From: Evansella halocellulosilytica
GTDB lineage: Bacteria; Bacillota; Bacilli; Bacillales; Salisediminibacteriaceae
Direction: 5' to 3'
Length of the DNA stretch: 64,000 nt
Assembly: GCF_002335745.1 (NCBI RefSeq)
Contig: NZ_NIST01000001.1
Coordinates: 3,906,354 to 3,970,353, forward strand
A model generated the notes under the pieces. The model saw only the letters and a program-made list of their open reading frames with translations. It did not search any database and was not told where the DNA came from. Of the stretch, positions 47,166-56,813 are shown one piece after another. The position numbers were made by a program, and so were the translations under genes. Numbering within the stretch: position 1 is the stretch's first letter; every line of letters starts with the position of its first letter.

Positions 47166-48484
47166 GATTTCCCACCTCTTCCGTATGCATTGACTAACTT
47201 TTCTACCGATTCTTCATAAGACACTTTTTCATCCGTACTTTGCTTTAAATAATTGATAATATTAGGATGTTCTTTTATTGCAGCATCAACTTCTTTATTT
47301 GACCCCCGCTTATAAGCACCAATACTGATCAAATCTTCTGAATCTGAGTATAAAGCTAACAAATGGCGTAAATGGTCTGCAGCTGCTCTATGCTCCCTAG
47401 GAACGATGTCATTCATAATCCGGCTTATACTAGTTAATACATTTATTGCAGGAAACTGCCCTTTATTAGCTAATTTACGGTCTAGTACTAAATGACCATC
47501 TAGTATCCCCCGAACCGTATCGGCAATTGGCTCAGAAAGGTCATCTCCGTCAACAAGAACCGTATAAAAGGCAGTAATTGAACCAAATTCATTTGTACCG
47601 CTCCGCTCTAAAAGTCGTGGTAACAAAGCAAATACGGAAGGAGTATACCCTTTAGTAGTAGGAGGTTCTCCTACAGCTAGTCCAATCTCCCTTTGAGCCA
47701 TTGCAACTCGTGTAACGGAATCCATCATGAGTGTGACATTGAGCCCTTGATTACGAAAATATTCGGCAATTGCTGTTGCGGTCATCGCACCTTTTATCCT
47801 CATAAGTGCTGGCTGATCCGATGTAGCTACGACAACAATCGTATTTTTCAATCCTTCTGTTCCTAAATCTCGCTCAATAAAATCTCTTACTTCTCTGCCC
47901 CGCTCTCCAATGAGCGCAATGATATTCAAATCCGCTTCAGAATTTTTTGAAATCATCGCCATTAATGTACTTTTTCCGACGCCACTGCCGGCAAAAATCC
48001 CAACTCTTTGCCCTTTTCCAACTGTAAACAATCCATCAATTGCCCGTACTCCAAGGCTAAGCGGTTCATGTATTCTCGGACGCTTTAACGGGTTAGGTGG
48101 CGGATTATCAGTTGGGTAAGAAAATAAACGATTATCAAATGCGCCACCGTCAAATGGTCTGCCTATACCATCGACGACTTTACCGATTAAATCTGTCCCA
48201 ACTTTAATTTCTAGAGGTCTATTCGTTGCTTCTACTAAAGAGCCAGGTGCAATGTCATTAACGTGGTCAAATGGCATAAGCAACACATTTTCATCGCGAA
48301 AGCCGACAACTTCAACTTTAATTTTCCTGTGTGAATGATCACCAATTAAAATATGGCAAATTTCTCCTACCGACACTTGCGGACCTTTTGATTCAATCAT
48401 GAGGCCGACAACTTGAGACACTTTTCCATATTGTTTAAATGTATTAATGTCATTCACTTGTGGAATAAGGTCACGAATATTCAT
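47162..48484 (-). CDS. fliI: Flagellum-specific ATPase FliI
   Basis: FliI is the hexameric export ATPase related to the F1 beta subunit. The 440-residue protein has Walker A in GIFAGSGVGKSTLMAM, GERGREVRDFIE, Walker B LMMDSVTRVAMAQREIG and GEPPTTKGYTPSVFALLPRLLER. It overlaps fliH upstream and fliJ downstream. Confidence 0.98.
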   Translation of the reverse strand: MNIRDLIPQVNDINTFKQYGKVSQVVGLMIESKGPQVSVGEICHILIGDHSHRKIKVEVVGFRDENVLLMPFDHVNDIAPGSLVEATNRPLEIKVGTDLIGKVVDGIGRPFDGGAFDNRLFSYPTDNPPPNPLKRPRIHEPLSLGVRAIDGLFTVGKGQRVGIFAGSGVGKSTLMAMISKNSEADLNIIALIGERGREVRDFIERDLGTEGLKNTIVVVATSDQPALMRIKGAMTATAIAEYFRNQGLNVTLMMDSVTRVAMAQREIGLAVGEPPTTKGYTPSVFALLPRLLERSGTNEFGSITAFYTVLVDGDDLSEPIADTVRGILDGHLVLDRKLANKGQFPAINVLTSISRIMNDIVPREHRAAADHLRHLLALYSDSEDLISIGAYKRGSNKEVDAAIKEHPNIINYLKQSTDEKVSYEESVEKLVNAYGRGGKS

Positions 48485-49274
48485 CTTGATCCCCTGCTTT
48501 TAACATTTCATGGAGTGCCTTTTTCATTTCTTCAAGCTGACTATCTATCGATGCATTCACTTTCCCAAAAGGAGTCTCAATAATACAGCTGTGTTTGAGT
48601 AACGAAGAGTCAGGATATATGTATAAGTGCCTTGTGTGTAAGGCAATTTCTTTGATTTCCTGCTCGTGTTGTAATGTAAGCTCATATGCACTTACCGGTA
48701 CATATATTTTCACTTCTTCTTGTTCTCTTACTTCTTTTACAGCCTCTTTTACGAGATGTATCCATGCATTGTGATCTTTTACGATTGATTCTCCAATTAT
48801 TTTTTCGGCAACTTTTAATGCAAGGTCTAACAAATCGGATTCTGCTTTTTCGACCTTTAAAAAATAATCTTCTTGTGCTTTTCGAACGGCATTTTCTGCC
48901 TTTTTAATTAGCTCATCATATGACTGTCTGCCTTCCAATACCCCGGCTTCATATCCTTGTTTTCTTCCAGATTTTTCTGCTTCAGTGAATTTTTTCTCAG
49001 CTTCATTGAGAACATTTTTTTCATATTGTTCAAGTTCCATTCTTTTAGCTGCTATTTCGTCATATGCTTCATTTAATAAAGCACCTGCATGCTGCTGTGC
49101 CTCTATTAAAAGCTTTTCCGGTTCTTTATAGTGAACATTCTTTCCGGTATCCTGCTGATCTTCATGAATATCTATTTGGTCTTCATGAGAAGCAACGAAT
49201 ACTTGTCGAACATTAATCGTCTTAACCGAATCGTCTAACTCCTTCGCATTGGCTGATTTAATTAGCTTAGACAA
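48471..49274 (-). CDS. fliH: Flagellar export ATPase regulator FliH
   Basis: FliH links FliI to the C ring. The 267-residue protein is rich in charged helices (EAQQHAGALLNEAYDEIAAK region) and has a C-terminal domain with VAEKIIGESIV and IETPFGKVNASIDSQLEEM. I place the start at a TTG (SKLIKSANAKEL) eight bases inside the end of fliG because GGAGGAG lies nine bases upstream; a longer frame into fliG lacks a site. It overlaps fliI at its 3' end. Confidence 0.88.
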   Translation of the reverse strand: MSKLIKSANAKELDDSVKTINVRQVFVASHEDQIDIHEDQQDTGKNVHYKEPEKLLIEAQQHAGALLNEAYDEIAAKRMELEQYEKNVLNEAEKKFTEAEKSGRKQGYEAGVLEGRQSYDELIKKAENAVRKAQEDYFLKVEKAESDLLDLALKVAEKIIGESIVKDHNAWIHLVKEAVKEVREQEEVKIYVPVSAYELTLQHEQEIKEIALHTRHLYIYPDSSLLKHSCIIETPFGKVNASIDSQLEEMKKALHEMLKAGDQDEYS

Positions 49275-50277
49275 TGATATCATCTCCTCCACCACGTGCG
49301 ATGACGATTTCACCTGCTTCCTCTAGACGGCGAATGATAGCAACAATTCTTGTTTGGGCTTCTTCGACATCACGCAGGCGGACAGGCCCCATAAATTCCA
49401 TCTCGTCTTTAAACGTTTCTGCCATTCGCTGTGACATATTATTAAAGACGATATCTTTTACTTCATCACTAGCAACTTTTAAAGACAATTGTAAGTCTTC
49501 ATTTTCAACATCTCTTATCACTCTCTGAATTGAACGATTATCGAGAGTGACGATATCTTCAAATACGAACATCCTTTTCTTAATTTCTTCTGCAAGCTCT
49601 GGGTCTTGTATTTCAAGAGCGTCCAATATTGTTCTTTCTGTACTTCGGTCAACCCCATTAAGAACTTCAACTACCGATTCAATACCGCCTGCTTGAGTGT
49701 AATCTTGGGTCACTGTTGCTGAGAGCTTCCTTTCTAATATAGCTTCAACCTCATTAACAATTTCCGGTGACGTACTATCCATAACGGCAATTCGTTTAGC
49801 TACATCTGCTTGTACTTCTTGTGGCAATTCAGATAAAATCTGGCCTGCCGGTTCACTATCTAAATAAGATAAAATAAGAGCAATAGTTTGTGGATGTTCA
49901 TTTTGGATAAAGTTTAAAATTTGTCCAGGCTCAGCTTTTCTTGCAAAATCAAAAGGTCTTACTTGAAGCGTTGAAGTGAGGCGGTTTATAATTTGCATCG
50001 CCTCTGACTCTCCTAACGCTTTTTCAAGAACATCCTTTGCGTAACCGATGCCGCCTTGCGTAATATAATCTTGTGCTAATGCTAATTGATGAAATTGTTC
50101 TAAAATTTCTTCTTTCGTATTTGCATCAACTTTTCTAACGCCTGCTATTTCTAACGTAAGCTTTTCAATCTCTTCTTCAGTTAAATGCTTATATACTTGT
50201 GCTGAAACATCCGGACCTAGAGAGATGAGTAAAATAGCGGCTTTCTCTCTACCCGTTAGCCCTTTTTTTTTCGCCAC
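49267..50277 (-). CDS. fliG: Flagellar motor switch protein FliG
   Basis: FliG transmits torque from the stator. The 336-residue protein has the N-terminal domain KGLTGREKAAILLISLGPD, the central EHPQTIALILSYLDSEPAGQIL, and the C-terminal domain with charged residues on the torque helix (MSQRMAETFKDEMEFMGPVRLRDVEEAQ in parts). The length is the B. subtilis norm (338). It lies 15 bases after fliF. Confidence 0.97.
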   Translation of the reverse strand: MAKKKGLTGREKAAILLISLGPDVSAQVYKHLTEEEIEKLTLEIAGVRKVDANTKEEILEQFHQLALAQDYITQGGIGYAKDVLEKALGESEAMQIINRLTSTLQVRPFDFARKAEPGQILNFIQNEHPQTIALILSYLDSEPAGQILSELPQEVQADVAKRIAVMDSTSPEIVNEVEAILERKLSATVTQDYTQAGGIESVVEVLNGVDRSTERTILDALEIQDPELAEEIKKRMFVFEDIVTLDNRSIQRVIRDVENEDLQLSLKVASDEVKDIVFNNMSQRMAETFKDEMEFMGPVRLRDVEEAQTRIVAIIRRLEEAGEIVIARGGGDDIIV

Positions 50278-50292
50278 TTATTCTTTCACTCC

Positions 50293-51882
50293 TTAGTCCT
50301 CTGAAAGCCAGGTTCTTACTAATTTTGAAAACTCTTCCGGCTTCTCTTTTGCAAGTTTTTCTAATTGGCGACGTCTAGCTTTTTCCTCTGAATCGACGTC
50401 ATCCCCAATATCTGGAATGTCTATCATCGTTTGTTCACTTTCGACGACTTCTTCATCTTCGTCTGATTTTCGTTTATTTCTAAATAGAAGGAATAGCAGC
50501 AAGATTACGAGTAGCGATAGCCCTCCAAGTGCGTAATACCACCACGGTGTTCCGGAGGCAATATCGTCAAACTCCACTTTTCCATAAAAAGGCTGTGATG
50601 ATACGTAAATTCTTTCTTCAAGCTCATTCGCTCCCCATTCCGCAGTCACATCAGTATCAATAGACGTTCTGACAATTTGCCCTAATATTTGTTGGATATC
50701 ATCCAACCGGTTCGGTGGTAAAGAATTTGGATCTTCTGGGTCTGGAGGCTCAACCATAACTTGAATCCCGATATCGCGTACTTTATAAGGACTTTCTACG
50801 ATATCCCTTTGAATTCGATTCACATCGTTATTAATCCGTTCTTCAATTAGTTCATAATCTCCTGAGCCGCCACCTACTACACCAGGGTATCCCGGTATGT
50901 CTGTTTCGCCTGCACCAGGTACTCCTCCTTCAGCAACTTCATCGCCTGTATACGTTTCAGTAATACGTTCGACACTTACTGAAATTCCTTCCATGTTTTC
51001 TTCGTCCACAGGTGTTACTAGTTGTTCTTGCCTGTTCTCTTGCGTGAAGTCTATATCAGTCGAAACTGACACTAGAACTTTATCTGGTCCCATCATTGTG
51101 CCGAGCATTTGTTGTATTTGTCTTTGAATGTCTCGTTCAACGTCCTGCTGAATTTTACGATGCTGCTCATAAACTGAAAGTGTCGTGTCTCCGACCATTG
51201 AAGGATCATCATGAAGTTCTAAGTAGTTTGACATTTGGTCCATAATGACAATGTTTTCTACCGGCAGATCTGGAACACTTTTAGAAACAAGATGATGAAG
51301 CGCTCTTATTTGACCTTGGTCCAGATTGTATCCAGGCTGTAAATTCAACAAAACAGAAGCTGTTGCTTGTTCTGGTTCATCTGAAAGCCAAATACTTTCT
51401 TCTGGAAGTGTAATCATCACTTGTGACGATTGGACACCGTCTACATTTCGAATTAAGTCCTCTAATGTCGTTTGTAATGCCGCTCTTTCTAATAAGCTGA
51501 ACTCATTATCAGTCGTTCCAAAACCCATATTATCTCGAAAAGTTCCATAATCGATTCTTCCAGACTGAGGTATACCTTCCGCAGCTAAATCTACTTTTAG
51601 GTCATCCACCATCGTTTCTGGAACTAGAATCGTCGTCCCATCATTTGTAATTTCTGACGATATCCCCCTGTTGTCTAAAGTACCTTTAATCTCACCTGTT
51701 TCTTGAGGTGTTAGGTTTGTATATAAAGGAACATGATTCGTTCTTGCCCCAAACCAAACAAAAGATAAAAATAGGAGGAGTACGAGGACTATAGAACCGA
51801 CTAATAACCCTTTTTGATTCGTCGTTCTTGATTGCCAAAATTCAGTTGTTTTATCTCTGTAATGTATAAGCTTTTCGTTCAT
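50293..51882 (-). CDS. fliF: Flagellar MS-ring protein FliF
   Basis: FliF builds the MS ring. The 529-residue protein has two membrane helices, at about residues 26-46 and 445-466, flanking periplasmic ring-building domains (VPLYTNLTPQETGEIKGTL and GYNLDQGQIRALHHLVSKSV). The cytosolic tail that binds FliG ends LAKEKPEEFSKLVRTWLSED. The length matches the family. An unusually long 233-base gap separates it from fliE. Confidence 0.97.
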   Translation of the reverse strand: MNEKLIHYRDKTTEFWQSRTTNQKGLLVGSIVLVLLLFLSFVWFGARTNHVPLYTNLTPQETGEIKGTLDNRGISSEITNDGTTILVPETMVDDLKVDLAAEGIPQSGRIDYGTFRDNMGFGTTDNEFSLLERAALQTTLEDLIRNVDGVQSSQVMITLPEESIWLSDEPEQATASVLLNLQPGYNLDQGQIRALHHLVSKSVPDLPVENIVIMDQMSNYLELHDDPSMVGDTTLSVYEQHRKIQQDVERDIQRQIQQMLGTMMGPDKVLVSVSTDIDFTQENRQEQLVTPVDEENMEGISVSVERITETYTGDEVAEGGVPGAGETDIPGYPGVVGGGSGDYELIEERINNDVNRIQRDIVESPYKVRDIGIQVMVEPPDPEDPNSLPPNRLDDIQQILGQIVRTSIDTDVTAEWGANELEERIYVSSQPFYGKVEFDDIASGTPWWYYALGGLSLLVILLLFLLFRNKRKSDEDEEVVESEQTMIDIPDIGDDVDSEEKARRRQLEKLAKEKPEEFSKLVRTWLSED

Positions 51883-52115
51883 GTTTCCTCCCGCACCACT
51901 GCTTTAAATTGTCTCTGCTGAACCAGCCATAAAATTACTTACCATCTTTTTAGAAGGCAATGAAACAAATATAAAATTAAAATTCTATTAACATCTCAAA
52001 AAAAATTCCGATAAAGTAGATAAGACCGACAAAAACAGAATTGTTCTCACGTATATATGTATTAAAGAACAATGTTCAATCAAATAAATTCACTATTTTG
52101 AACAAAAAAAGACAA

Positions 52116-52424
52116 TTAAACTTGCATTCTCATTATCTCTTGGTAGGCTTCGATTACTTTATTACGAACTTCTACTGTAGTTTGCAGTGCAATACTTGCT
52201 TTTTGACCGGTAATCATCACATCATGCAAATCAACATTTTCACCGCGTGCAAGCTTTTCGGTCATATTTGCAGAGTCAACTTGAGCTTGGTTTACATCTT
52301 TAATCGCTTCATCTAACCAGCTTTTAAAGGTTTCTTGCGCTTCGTTCGGAGCAATTTTCGGTTGCTCAGGGGTTTGTTGAATTGGTCTCATAATATTTGT
52401 TACTTGATTTATGTTTCCATCCAT
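52116..52424 (-). CDS. fliE: Flagellar basal body protein FliE
   Basis: FliE links the MS ring to the rod. The 102-residue protein has the family signature FKSWLDEAIKDVNQAQ and MITGQKASIALQTTVEVRNKVIEAYQEIMRM. The ATG lies after GAGGTG with eight-base spacing; a GTG three codons earlier overlaps the ribosome binding site. The 233 bases downstream up to fliF hold no gene. Confidence 0.95.
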   Translation of the reverse strand: MDGNINQVTNIMRPIQQTPEQPKIAPNEAQETFKSWLDEAIKDVNQAQVDSANMTEKLARGENVDLHDVMITGQKASIALQTTVEVRNKVIEAYQEIMRMQV

Positions 52425-52450
52425 TTTACTCACCTCATCTTTTGATCGTT

Positions 52451-52906
52451 TTATCTGCCTATTTCAAGTGCTTTTAACAACATATTTTTATGTCCGTCAA
52501 GTACTGTAACATTCGCTTCATAGGATCGTGTTGCACTCATAAGATCAATCATTTCCTTTAATGGATCAACATTAGGCATTTCGACATAGCCATCCTCATT
52601 CGCATCAGGATGATCCGGCTGATAAACTTGTCTGAACGGTGTTTCGTCTTCAATGACTTCGCGAATTTTCACACCATCACCCGTGCCGCCTGAACGCCCC
52701 ATTGCACGGCTTAAATGTGAAGTAAATGATGACTTTTGATTCGGTTCCATGACAACCATCTTTCTGCGGTAAGGTTCCCATTCTCCATCAACCATTCTAC
52801 CTCGTGTCGAATCTGCATTTGACATATTTGCAGAGACAACATCCATTCTAAGTCTTTGGGATGTTAATGCAGAGGCGGATGTATTCATTCCATTAAAAAT
52901 ACTCAT
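52451..52906 (-). CDS. flgC: Flagellar proximal rod protein FlgC
   Basis: FlgC is a proximal rod subunit. The 151-residue protein starts MSIFNGMNTSASALTSQRLRMDVVSANMSNADS and has the C-terminal YVEMPNVDPLKEMIDLMSATRSYEAN signature. Its length equals B. subtilis FlgC (150). It follows flgB by six bases. Confidence 0.97.
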   Translation of the reverse strand: MSIFNGMNTSASALTSQRLRMDVVSANMSNADSTRGRMVDGEWEPYRRKMVVMEPNQKSSFTSHLSRAMGRSGGTGDGVKIREVIEDETPFRQVYQPDHPDANEDGYVEMPNVDPLKEMIDLMSATRSYEANVTVLDGHKNMLLKALEIGR

Positions 52907-52912
52907 TCCTCA

Positions 52913-53317
52913 TTATCCCCCTTGTCCTAAGACAGTGCGCACACTGTTGAATCGACCGTTCATACGATCAATCAGAGCATTATAGTAAATTTGATTTTGT
53001 GCAAGCTCTGCCATTTCTTTGTCAATATCAACATTATTTCCGTTGTGGTTATACATCGTATTATTTTGCTGAACAACTCTAGCAGCTTCTGAATTCGTAA
53101 CACCGCCAAAATGACTATGTCTTTCATCCGTTCTATGGGCTTGAAGATTTGTGTGAGACGATGCTCGATCCAACTCATGTGAAAATAGTGTTTTCTTAGC
53201 CTTATAGTTCGGAGTATCGACATTCGCAATGTTTTGCGCAATCGTATTTTGTCGTGTCATAGAAGCAGAGAGTCCTGTTTGGATAAGTGAATTTGTCGAA
53301 TTATTGATAATATTCAC
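52913..53317 (-). CDS. flgB: Flagellar proximal rod protein FlgB, first gene of the fla/che operon
   Basis: FlgB is the other proximal rod subunit. The 134-residue protein carries GLSASMTRQNTIAQNIANVDTPNYKAKK near the N-terminus and NVDIDKEMAELAQNQIYYNALI near the C-terminus. GGGGAG stands before the GTG start. It opens the roughly 30 kb fla/che cluster. Promoter candidates lie at 53381-53409 and 53561-53585. Confidence 0.96.
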   Translation of the reverse strand: MNIINNSTNSLIQTGLSASMTRQNTIAQNIANVDTPNYKAKKTLFSHELDRASSHTNLQAHRTDERHSHFGGVTNSEAARVVQQNNTMYNHNGNNVDIDKEMAELAQNQIYYNALIDRMNGRFNSVRTVLGQGG

Positions 53318-53380
53318 GGATATACTCCCCTTTTTATTTATAATTCTTCAAAAATCGCCTTTTTTTACCTGTACAGATGT

Positions 53381-53409
53381 ATTTTATATAATAATCTAGT
53401 AATTGTCTA
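53381..53409 (-). promoter_or_regulatory. Candidate sigma-A promoter of the fla/che operon (proximal)
   Basis: TAGACA (53409-53404, five of six), a 17-base spacer and TAAAAT (53386-53381, five of six) lie about 65 bases before flgB. I saw no good sigma-D-type sequence in the same interval. Confidence 0.6.
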
Positions 53410-53560
53410 ACAGTCTCAGGCAATGTGTTTAGTTCGATAAAAAAGACCTAATAAAATTTAAGAATATAGTCTCAACATAGGAAATATGTCTTTACTATCG
53501 ATAAATCATGTTCCATTCCAAAAAAGAAGGCATTTATCATACATGTCCTTTTACCTAAAA

Positions 53561-53585
53561 TTCTAGCACAAATTTCGACAGAATT
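53561..53585 (-). promoter_or_regulatory. Candidate extended -10 promoter upstream of flgB (distal)
   Basis: TGCTAGAAT gives an extended -10 (TAGAAT at 53566-53561 with TG one base upstream). The -35 region is weak. This would give a leader of about 240 bases before flgB. Confidence 0.4.
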
Positions 53586-53724
53586 ATTCAATTTCTCCAA
53601 ATTGACTAAAATATTTTCCGAAAACCGTTTTACCTTCTGTTAAAACTCGCAATCGATAATCATTTATGTGATAAATATCTCTTTTCATAGGGATATTGGA
53701 TCAGTCTGGGGAAAATAAGAAAAG

Positions 53725-54060
53725 CGCAAGCGCCTTCGGTTATCGACGAAGAAAACTGGTTGGACTACTAAACACCACGTTCTGTGGCATACCCGACACT
53801 AGAATGTCCTGTTCTTCGGACTGGCCCGAGTGAGAGGTGATGGAAGTATCTCAAGTCGTTCATGTTGCCTCTTCCTCTACCTGAGTTGCTTCGTAGTATG
53901 TCCGTCGAGGTAAATCGCTAGATCAGATCTTCTGCTAACCCCCCGTGTCCTACGAGAACGCCGAAGTCACCACATCCGTGTGGAAGCTCGTGATGTAACG
54001 CTCTTCGCTGAAGCTAGACAACGATCGAGAGATTGAAATTTTATCCTTTCTTAACCTTCA
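53725..54060 (-). repeat. Structured GGA-loop repeat, copy 4
   Basis: This copy is in minus orientation and has both ends: the segment around ATCTCTCGAT and TTGTCTAGCTTCAG at its 5' end and GGCGCTTGCGCTTTTCTT at its 3' end. Hairpins include CCACA-CGGA-TGTGG (53983-53970), a CTCGT-AGGAC-ACGGG version of the second hairpin in which one C-G pair has become T-A, an AGAA/TTCT hairpin with AGGAC in the loop, and CCAC-AGAAC-GTGG whose loop has lost GGA. It lies between the terminator at 54061 and the fla/che promoters. Confidence 0.8.
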
Positions 54061-54111
54061 AAGAAAAGAGGTACCCTTAACAAGTACGATCGTACTTATT
54101 AAGAATACCTC
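54061..54111 (-). terminator. Very strong terminator with long palindrome, downstream of codY
   Basis: The minus-strand stem is GAGGTA, CTTAA, AAGTAC paired with GTACTT, TTAAG, TACCTC with single or double mismatches between blocks, including a perfect 16-base palindrome AAGTACGATCGTACTT. TTTTCTTT follows. It ends transcription from codY and its 3' repeat before the fla/che region. Confidence 0.85.
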
Positions 54112-54289
54112 GCTGAGGGGATGTTCAAAAAGTCTAGGAAAGGTAGCTTTCGAGCCTCTGAGTTGACTCGTTTCTTCGTTCTTCACGTATTAACACGATA
54201 TGCTCAGCTAATCAAAACTTCGTCGACTTGAAAACACACTATCTCTTCCTTTACAAGTACAAGCTAAGCTTTGTCGTGTATCCTTTAAC

Positions 54290-54440
54290 CGAACAAAATC
54301 CACGTCCTGTTGCATATCCGGCATTAGGATGTTCTATCATTCGTGACAACTCGTAAGAGTAGACCACCTTCGGCTAAAGCCCTGGTGTCCTGTAGGAACG
54401 ACGAAGTCACCACATCCGTGTGGAAGCTCGTGGCTCTTTT
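54290..54440 (-). repeat. Structured GGA-loop repeat, copy 5, in the codY 3' region
   Basis: This minus-oriented copy starts 35 bases after the codY stop and lies upstream of the terminator at 54061-54111, so it should be transcribed as part of the codY mRNA 3' UTR. It has CCACA-CGGA-TGTGG (54423-54410), an ACAGGACACC version of the second hairpin and GCAACAGGACGTGG. It is partly degenerate. Confidence 0.75.
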
Positions 54441-54474
54441 TGTCCTCCTTTTTAAACACACACTTTAATTGACA

Positions 54475-55254
54475 TTATGAATTTTTTAACTTGTCCAGTT
54501 CAACTAAGAATTTATTGTTAAGTACTTTAATGTACGTCCCTTTCATTCCTAACGAACGAGACTCAATGACACCAGCACTTTCTAATTTTCTGAGAGCATT
54601 TACGATAACCGATCTAGTTATGCCTACTCTGTCAGCAATTTTACTTGCAACTAGCAATCCTTCGTTGCCATCTAATTCTTCAAAAATGTGCTCTACTGCT
54701 TCTAATTCACTATAAGATAATGAACTGATCGCCATTTGAACAACTGCTTTACTTCTTGCTTCTTGTTCAATTTCTTCAGTTTTTTCATGTAGTATTTCCA
54801 TTCCGACAACGGTAGAAGCATATTCAGCTAATAATAGATCGTCATTGTCAAACGAATCTTGCAGACGCGCAAGAATTAATGTACCTAAACGCTGCCCTCC
54901 ACCTTGAATAGGAACGACCGTCGTTAACCCTGCTGAAAATAAATCTTTATTTTCTACAGGAAATGCTGTAAATTCGCTGCTAATGTCCAAGTTAGAAGAT
55001 GTTTCTTCAATTTTAAATAATCCACTCGTATATTCTTCTGGAAATTGACGATCCTCTAGCATTTGCTTCATACGCTCATTTTCAATTTCCTGTTTAATCG
55101 CATAGCCTAATAACTTTCCGCGTCGGCTTACAATAAAGATATTTGATTCAATAACATCTCTTAATGTAACTGCAACATCTTTAAAGTTTACAGATTGACC
55201 TCCGCTCTTTTGTAATAACTCATTAATCTTTCTCGTTTTTGATAATAAATCCAT
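54475..55254 (-). CDS. codY: GTP- and branched-chain amino acid-sensing global regulator CodY
   Basis: CodY represses or activates many stationary-phase genes when GTP and branched-chain amino acids are high; fla/che is among its known B. subtilis targets. The 259-residue protein has the N-terminal GAF effector domain and the C-terminal winged helix with [31 protein letters not shown] in parts. The length is exactly that of B. subtilis CodY. It is the last gene of the xerC-hslV-hslU-codY operon. Confidence 0.98.
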   Translation of the reverse strand: MDLLSKTRKINELLQKSGGQSVNFKDVAVTLRDVIESNIFIVSRRGKLLGYAIKQEIENERMKQMLEDRQFPEEYTSGLFKIEETSSNLDISSEFTAFPVENKDLFSAGLTTVVPIQGGGQRLGTLILARLQDSFDNDDLLLAEYASTVVGMEILHEKTEEIEQEARSKAVVQMAISSLSYSELEAVEHIFEELDGNEGLLVASKIADRVGITRSVIVNALRKLESAGVIESRSLGMKGTYIKVLNNKFLVELDKLKNS

Positions 55255-55266
55255 TTCTACATCCTC

Positions 55267-56670
55267 CTAAAGAATATATTGACTTAAGTCTCGATTTTTC
55301 ACTACATCTTGTAATTTCTCTTCTACATATTCAGGTGTGATAACAATTTCTTCTAATGTAATTTCAGAAGCTTCAAACGATAAATCTTCGAGCAGCTTTT
55401 CCAAAATTGTATGGAGTCGTCTGGCACCTATGTTCTCGGTTTCCTCGTTTACTTCTGTAGCGATCACAGCAATTCTACGAATAGCATCGTCAGAAAATTT
55501 CAATTTTATTCCTTCAGTTTGTAAAAGAGCTTCATATTGTTTCGATAAAGCGTTATCTGGTTCAACTAGGATGCGTACGAAGTCGTCAACGGTTAAACTA
55601 GAAAGTTCTACTCTGATCGGAAAGCGCCCTTGTAGCTCAGGAATCAAATCTGACGGTTTTGAAAAGTGAAATGCTCCTGCAGCAACAAATAACATATGGT
55701 CTGTTTTTACCGGTCCATGCTTTGTTACAACGGTAGAACCTTCAACAATCGGTAAAATATCACGCTGTACACCTTCACGAGAGACATCGGCAGACTGCTG
55801 CTGATTTTTGGCTGCCACTTTATCAATCTCATCAATAAAGATAATTCCCAATTGTTCAGCTTTTGAAACAGCTGCTTGCGTAACCTCATCCATATCGATC
55901 AGTTTTTGAGCTTCATCTTCTATTAAAACGTTACGCGCGTCTTTTACTTGAAGTTTGCGATTCTTTTTCTTTTTCGGCATCATATTGCCGAGCATATCCT
56001 GCATATTCATTCCCATTTGTTCCATGCCTGAACCTTGGAACATATCGAACAAATTCCCTTGGTTGCTTTCATCGACCTCAACGGTTACATATTCATCTTC
56101 AAGTTCTCCTGCAGCTAGTTGAGAAGCAACTTTTTTCCTCCGATCGCGGACACTTTCTTCTTCTTGCTCAGATTCCTGCTGTCCTTGATCGTCTTGCTGA
56201 CCTCCTTGAAATAACATTTCAAATGGATTTCGATAGTTCGATTGTTTTTTAGCCTTCGGAACTAATAATTCGACGAGTCGCTTATTAGCATTCTTCTCTG
56301 CTAAATCTTTGACATCGTGCATCTTTTCTTCTTTTACGATTCTAACAGACGTCTCTACAAGGTCTCGAACCATCGACTCCACATCTCTACCGACATAACC
56401 TACTTCCGTAAATTTTGTCGCTTCTACTTTTACGAACGGAGCGCCGACAAGTTTCGCTAATCTTCGAGCAATTTCAGTTTTTCCTACTCCAGTTGGACCA
56501 ATCATTAAAATATTTTTCGGTGTAATTTCTTCTTTCAGTGCATCTTCTAATTGACTTCGACGGTAACGATTTCGAAGTGCAACTGCGACTGACTTTTTAG
56601 CATTCGTTTGTCCTACGATGTATTGATCAAGTTTTTCTACTATTTCACGTGGTGTTAGCTTTTCACTCAT
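55267..56670 (-). CDS. hslU: HslU/ClpY, ATPase subunit of the HslUV protease
   Basis: HslU unfolds substrates for HslV. The 467-residue AAA+ protein has Walker [18 protein letters not shown], Walker [11 protein letters not shown], an inserted I domain (about residues 105-245, Gln/Glu-rich with Met-rich [13 protein letters not shown]), sensor GRFPIRVEL and the C-terminal YIL that docks into HslV. It follows hslV after an unusually long 143-base gap. Confidence 0.97.
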   Translation of the reverse strand: MSEKLTPREIVEKLDQYIVGQTNAKKSVAVALRNRYRRSQLEDALKEEITPKNILMIGPTGVGKTEIARRLAKLVGAPFVKVEATKFTEVGYVGRDVESMVRDLVETSVRIVKEEKMHDVKDLAEKNANKRLVELLVPKAKKQSNYRNPFEMLFQGGQQDDQGQQESEQEEESVRDRRKKVASQLAAGELEDEYVTVEVDESNQGNLFDMFQGSGMEQMGMNMQDMLGNMMPKKKKNRKLQVKDARNVLIEDEAQKLIDMDEVTQAAVSKAEQLGIIFIDEIDKVAAKNQQQSADVSREGVQRDILPIVEGSTVVTKHGPVKTDHMLFVAAGAFHFSKPSDLIPELQGRFPIRVELSSLTVDDFVRILVEPDNALSKQYEALLQTEGIKLKFSDDAIRRIAVIATEVNEETENIGARRLHTILEKLLEDLSFEASEITLEEIVITPEYVEEKLQDVVKNRDLSQYIL

Positions 56671-56813
56671 TCAATAAACCTCCTGTACAAGTCCTTGTTC
56701 AAAAAGCTGAGTCTCGAGTAATCCATTAAAGGATTTTATCTCAAACTACACCCTTTTAAATCGGGAATGTGAATAAGAGTCCTTCATCTCTTTTAGCTAG
56801 TGAACTTATTTAT

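Noticed and set aside
51883-52115. 233-base fliE-fliF gap as a possible hidden gene
   Set aside because: AT-rich with frequent stops in all minus-strand frames and no ribosome binding site; the plus-strand frame extends through fliE antisense.
53318-53480. Sigma-D type promoter before flgB
   Set aside because: No TAAA and GCCGATAA-like pair at 14-16 base spacing was found; a GGCGAT occurs but without a suitable -35.
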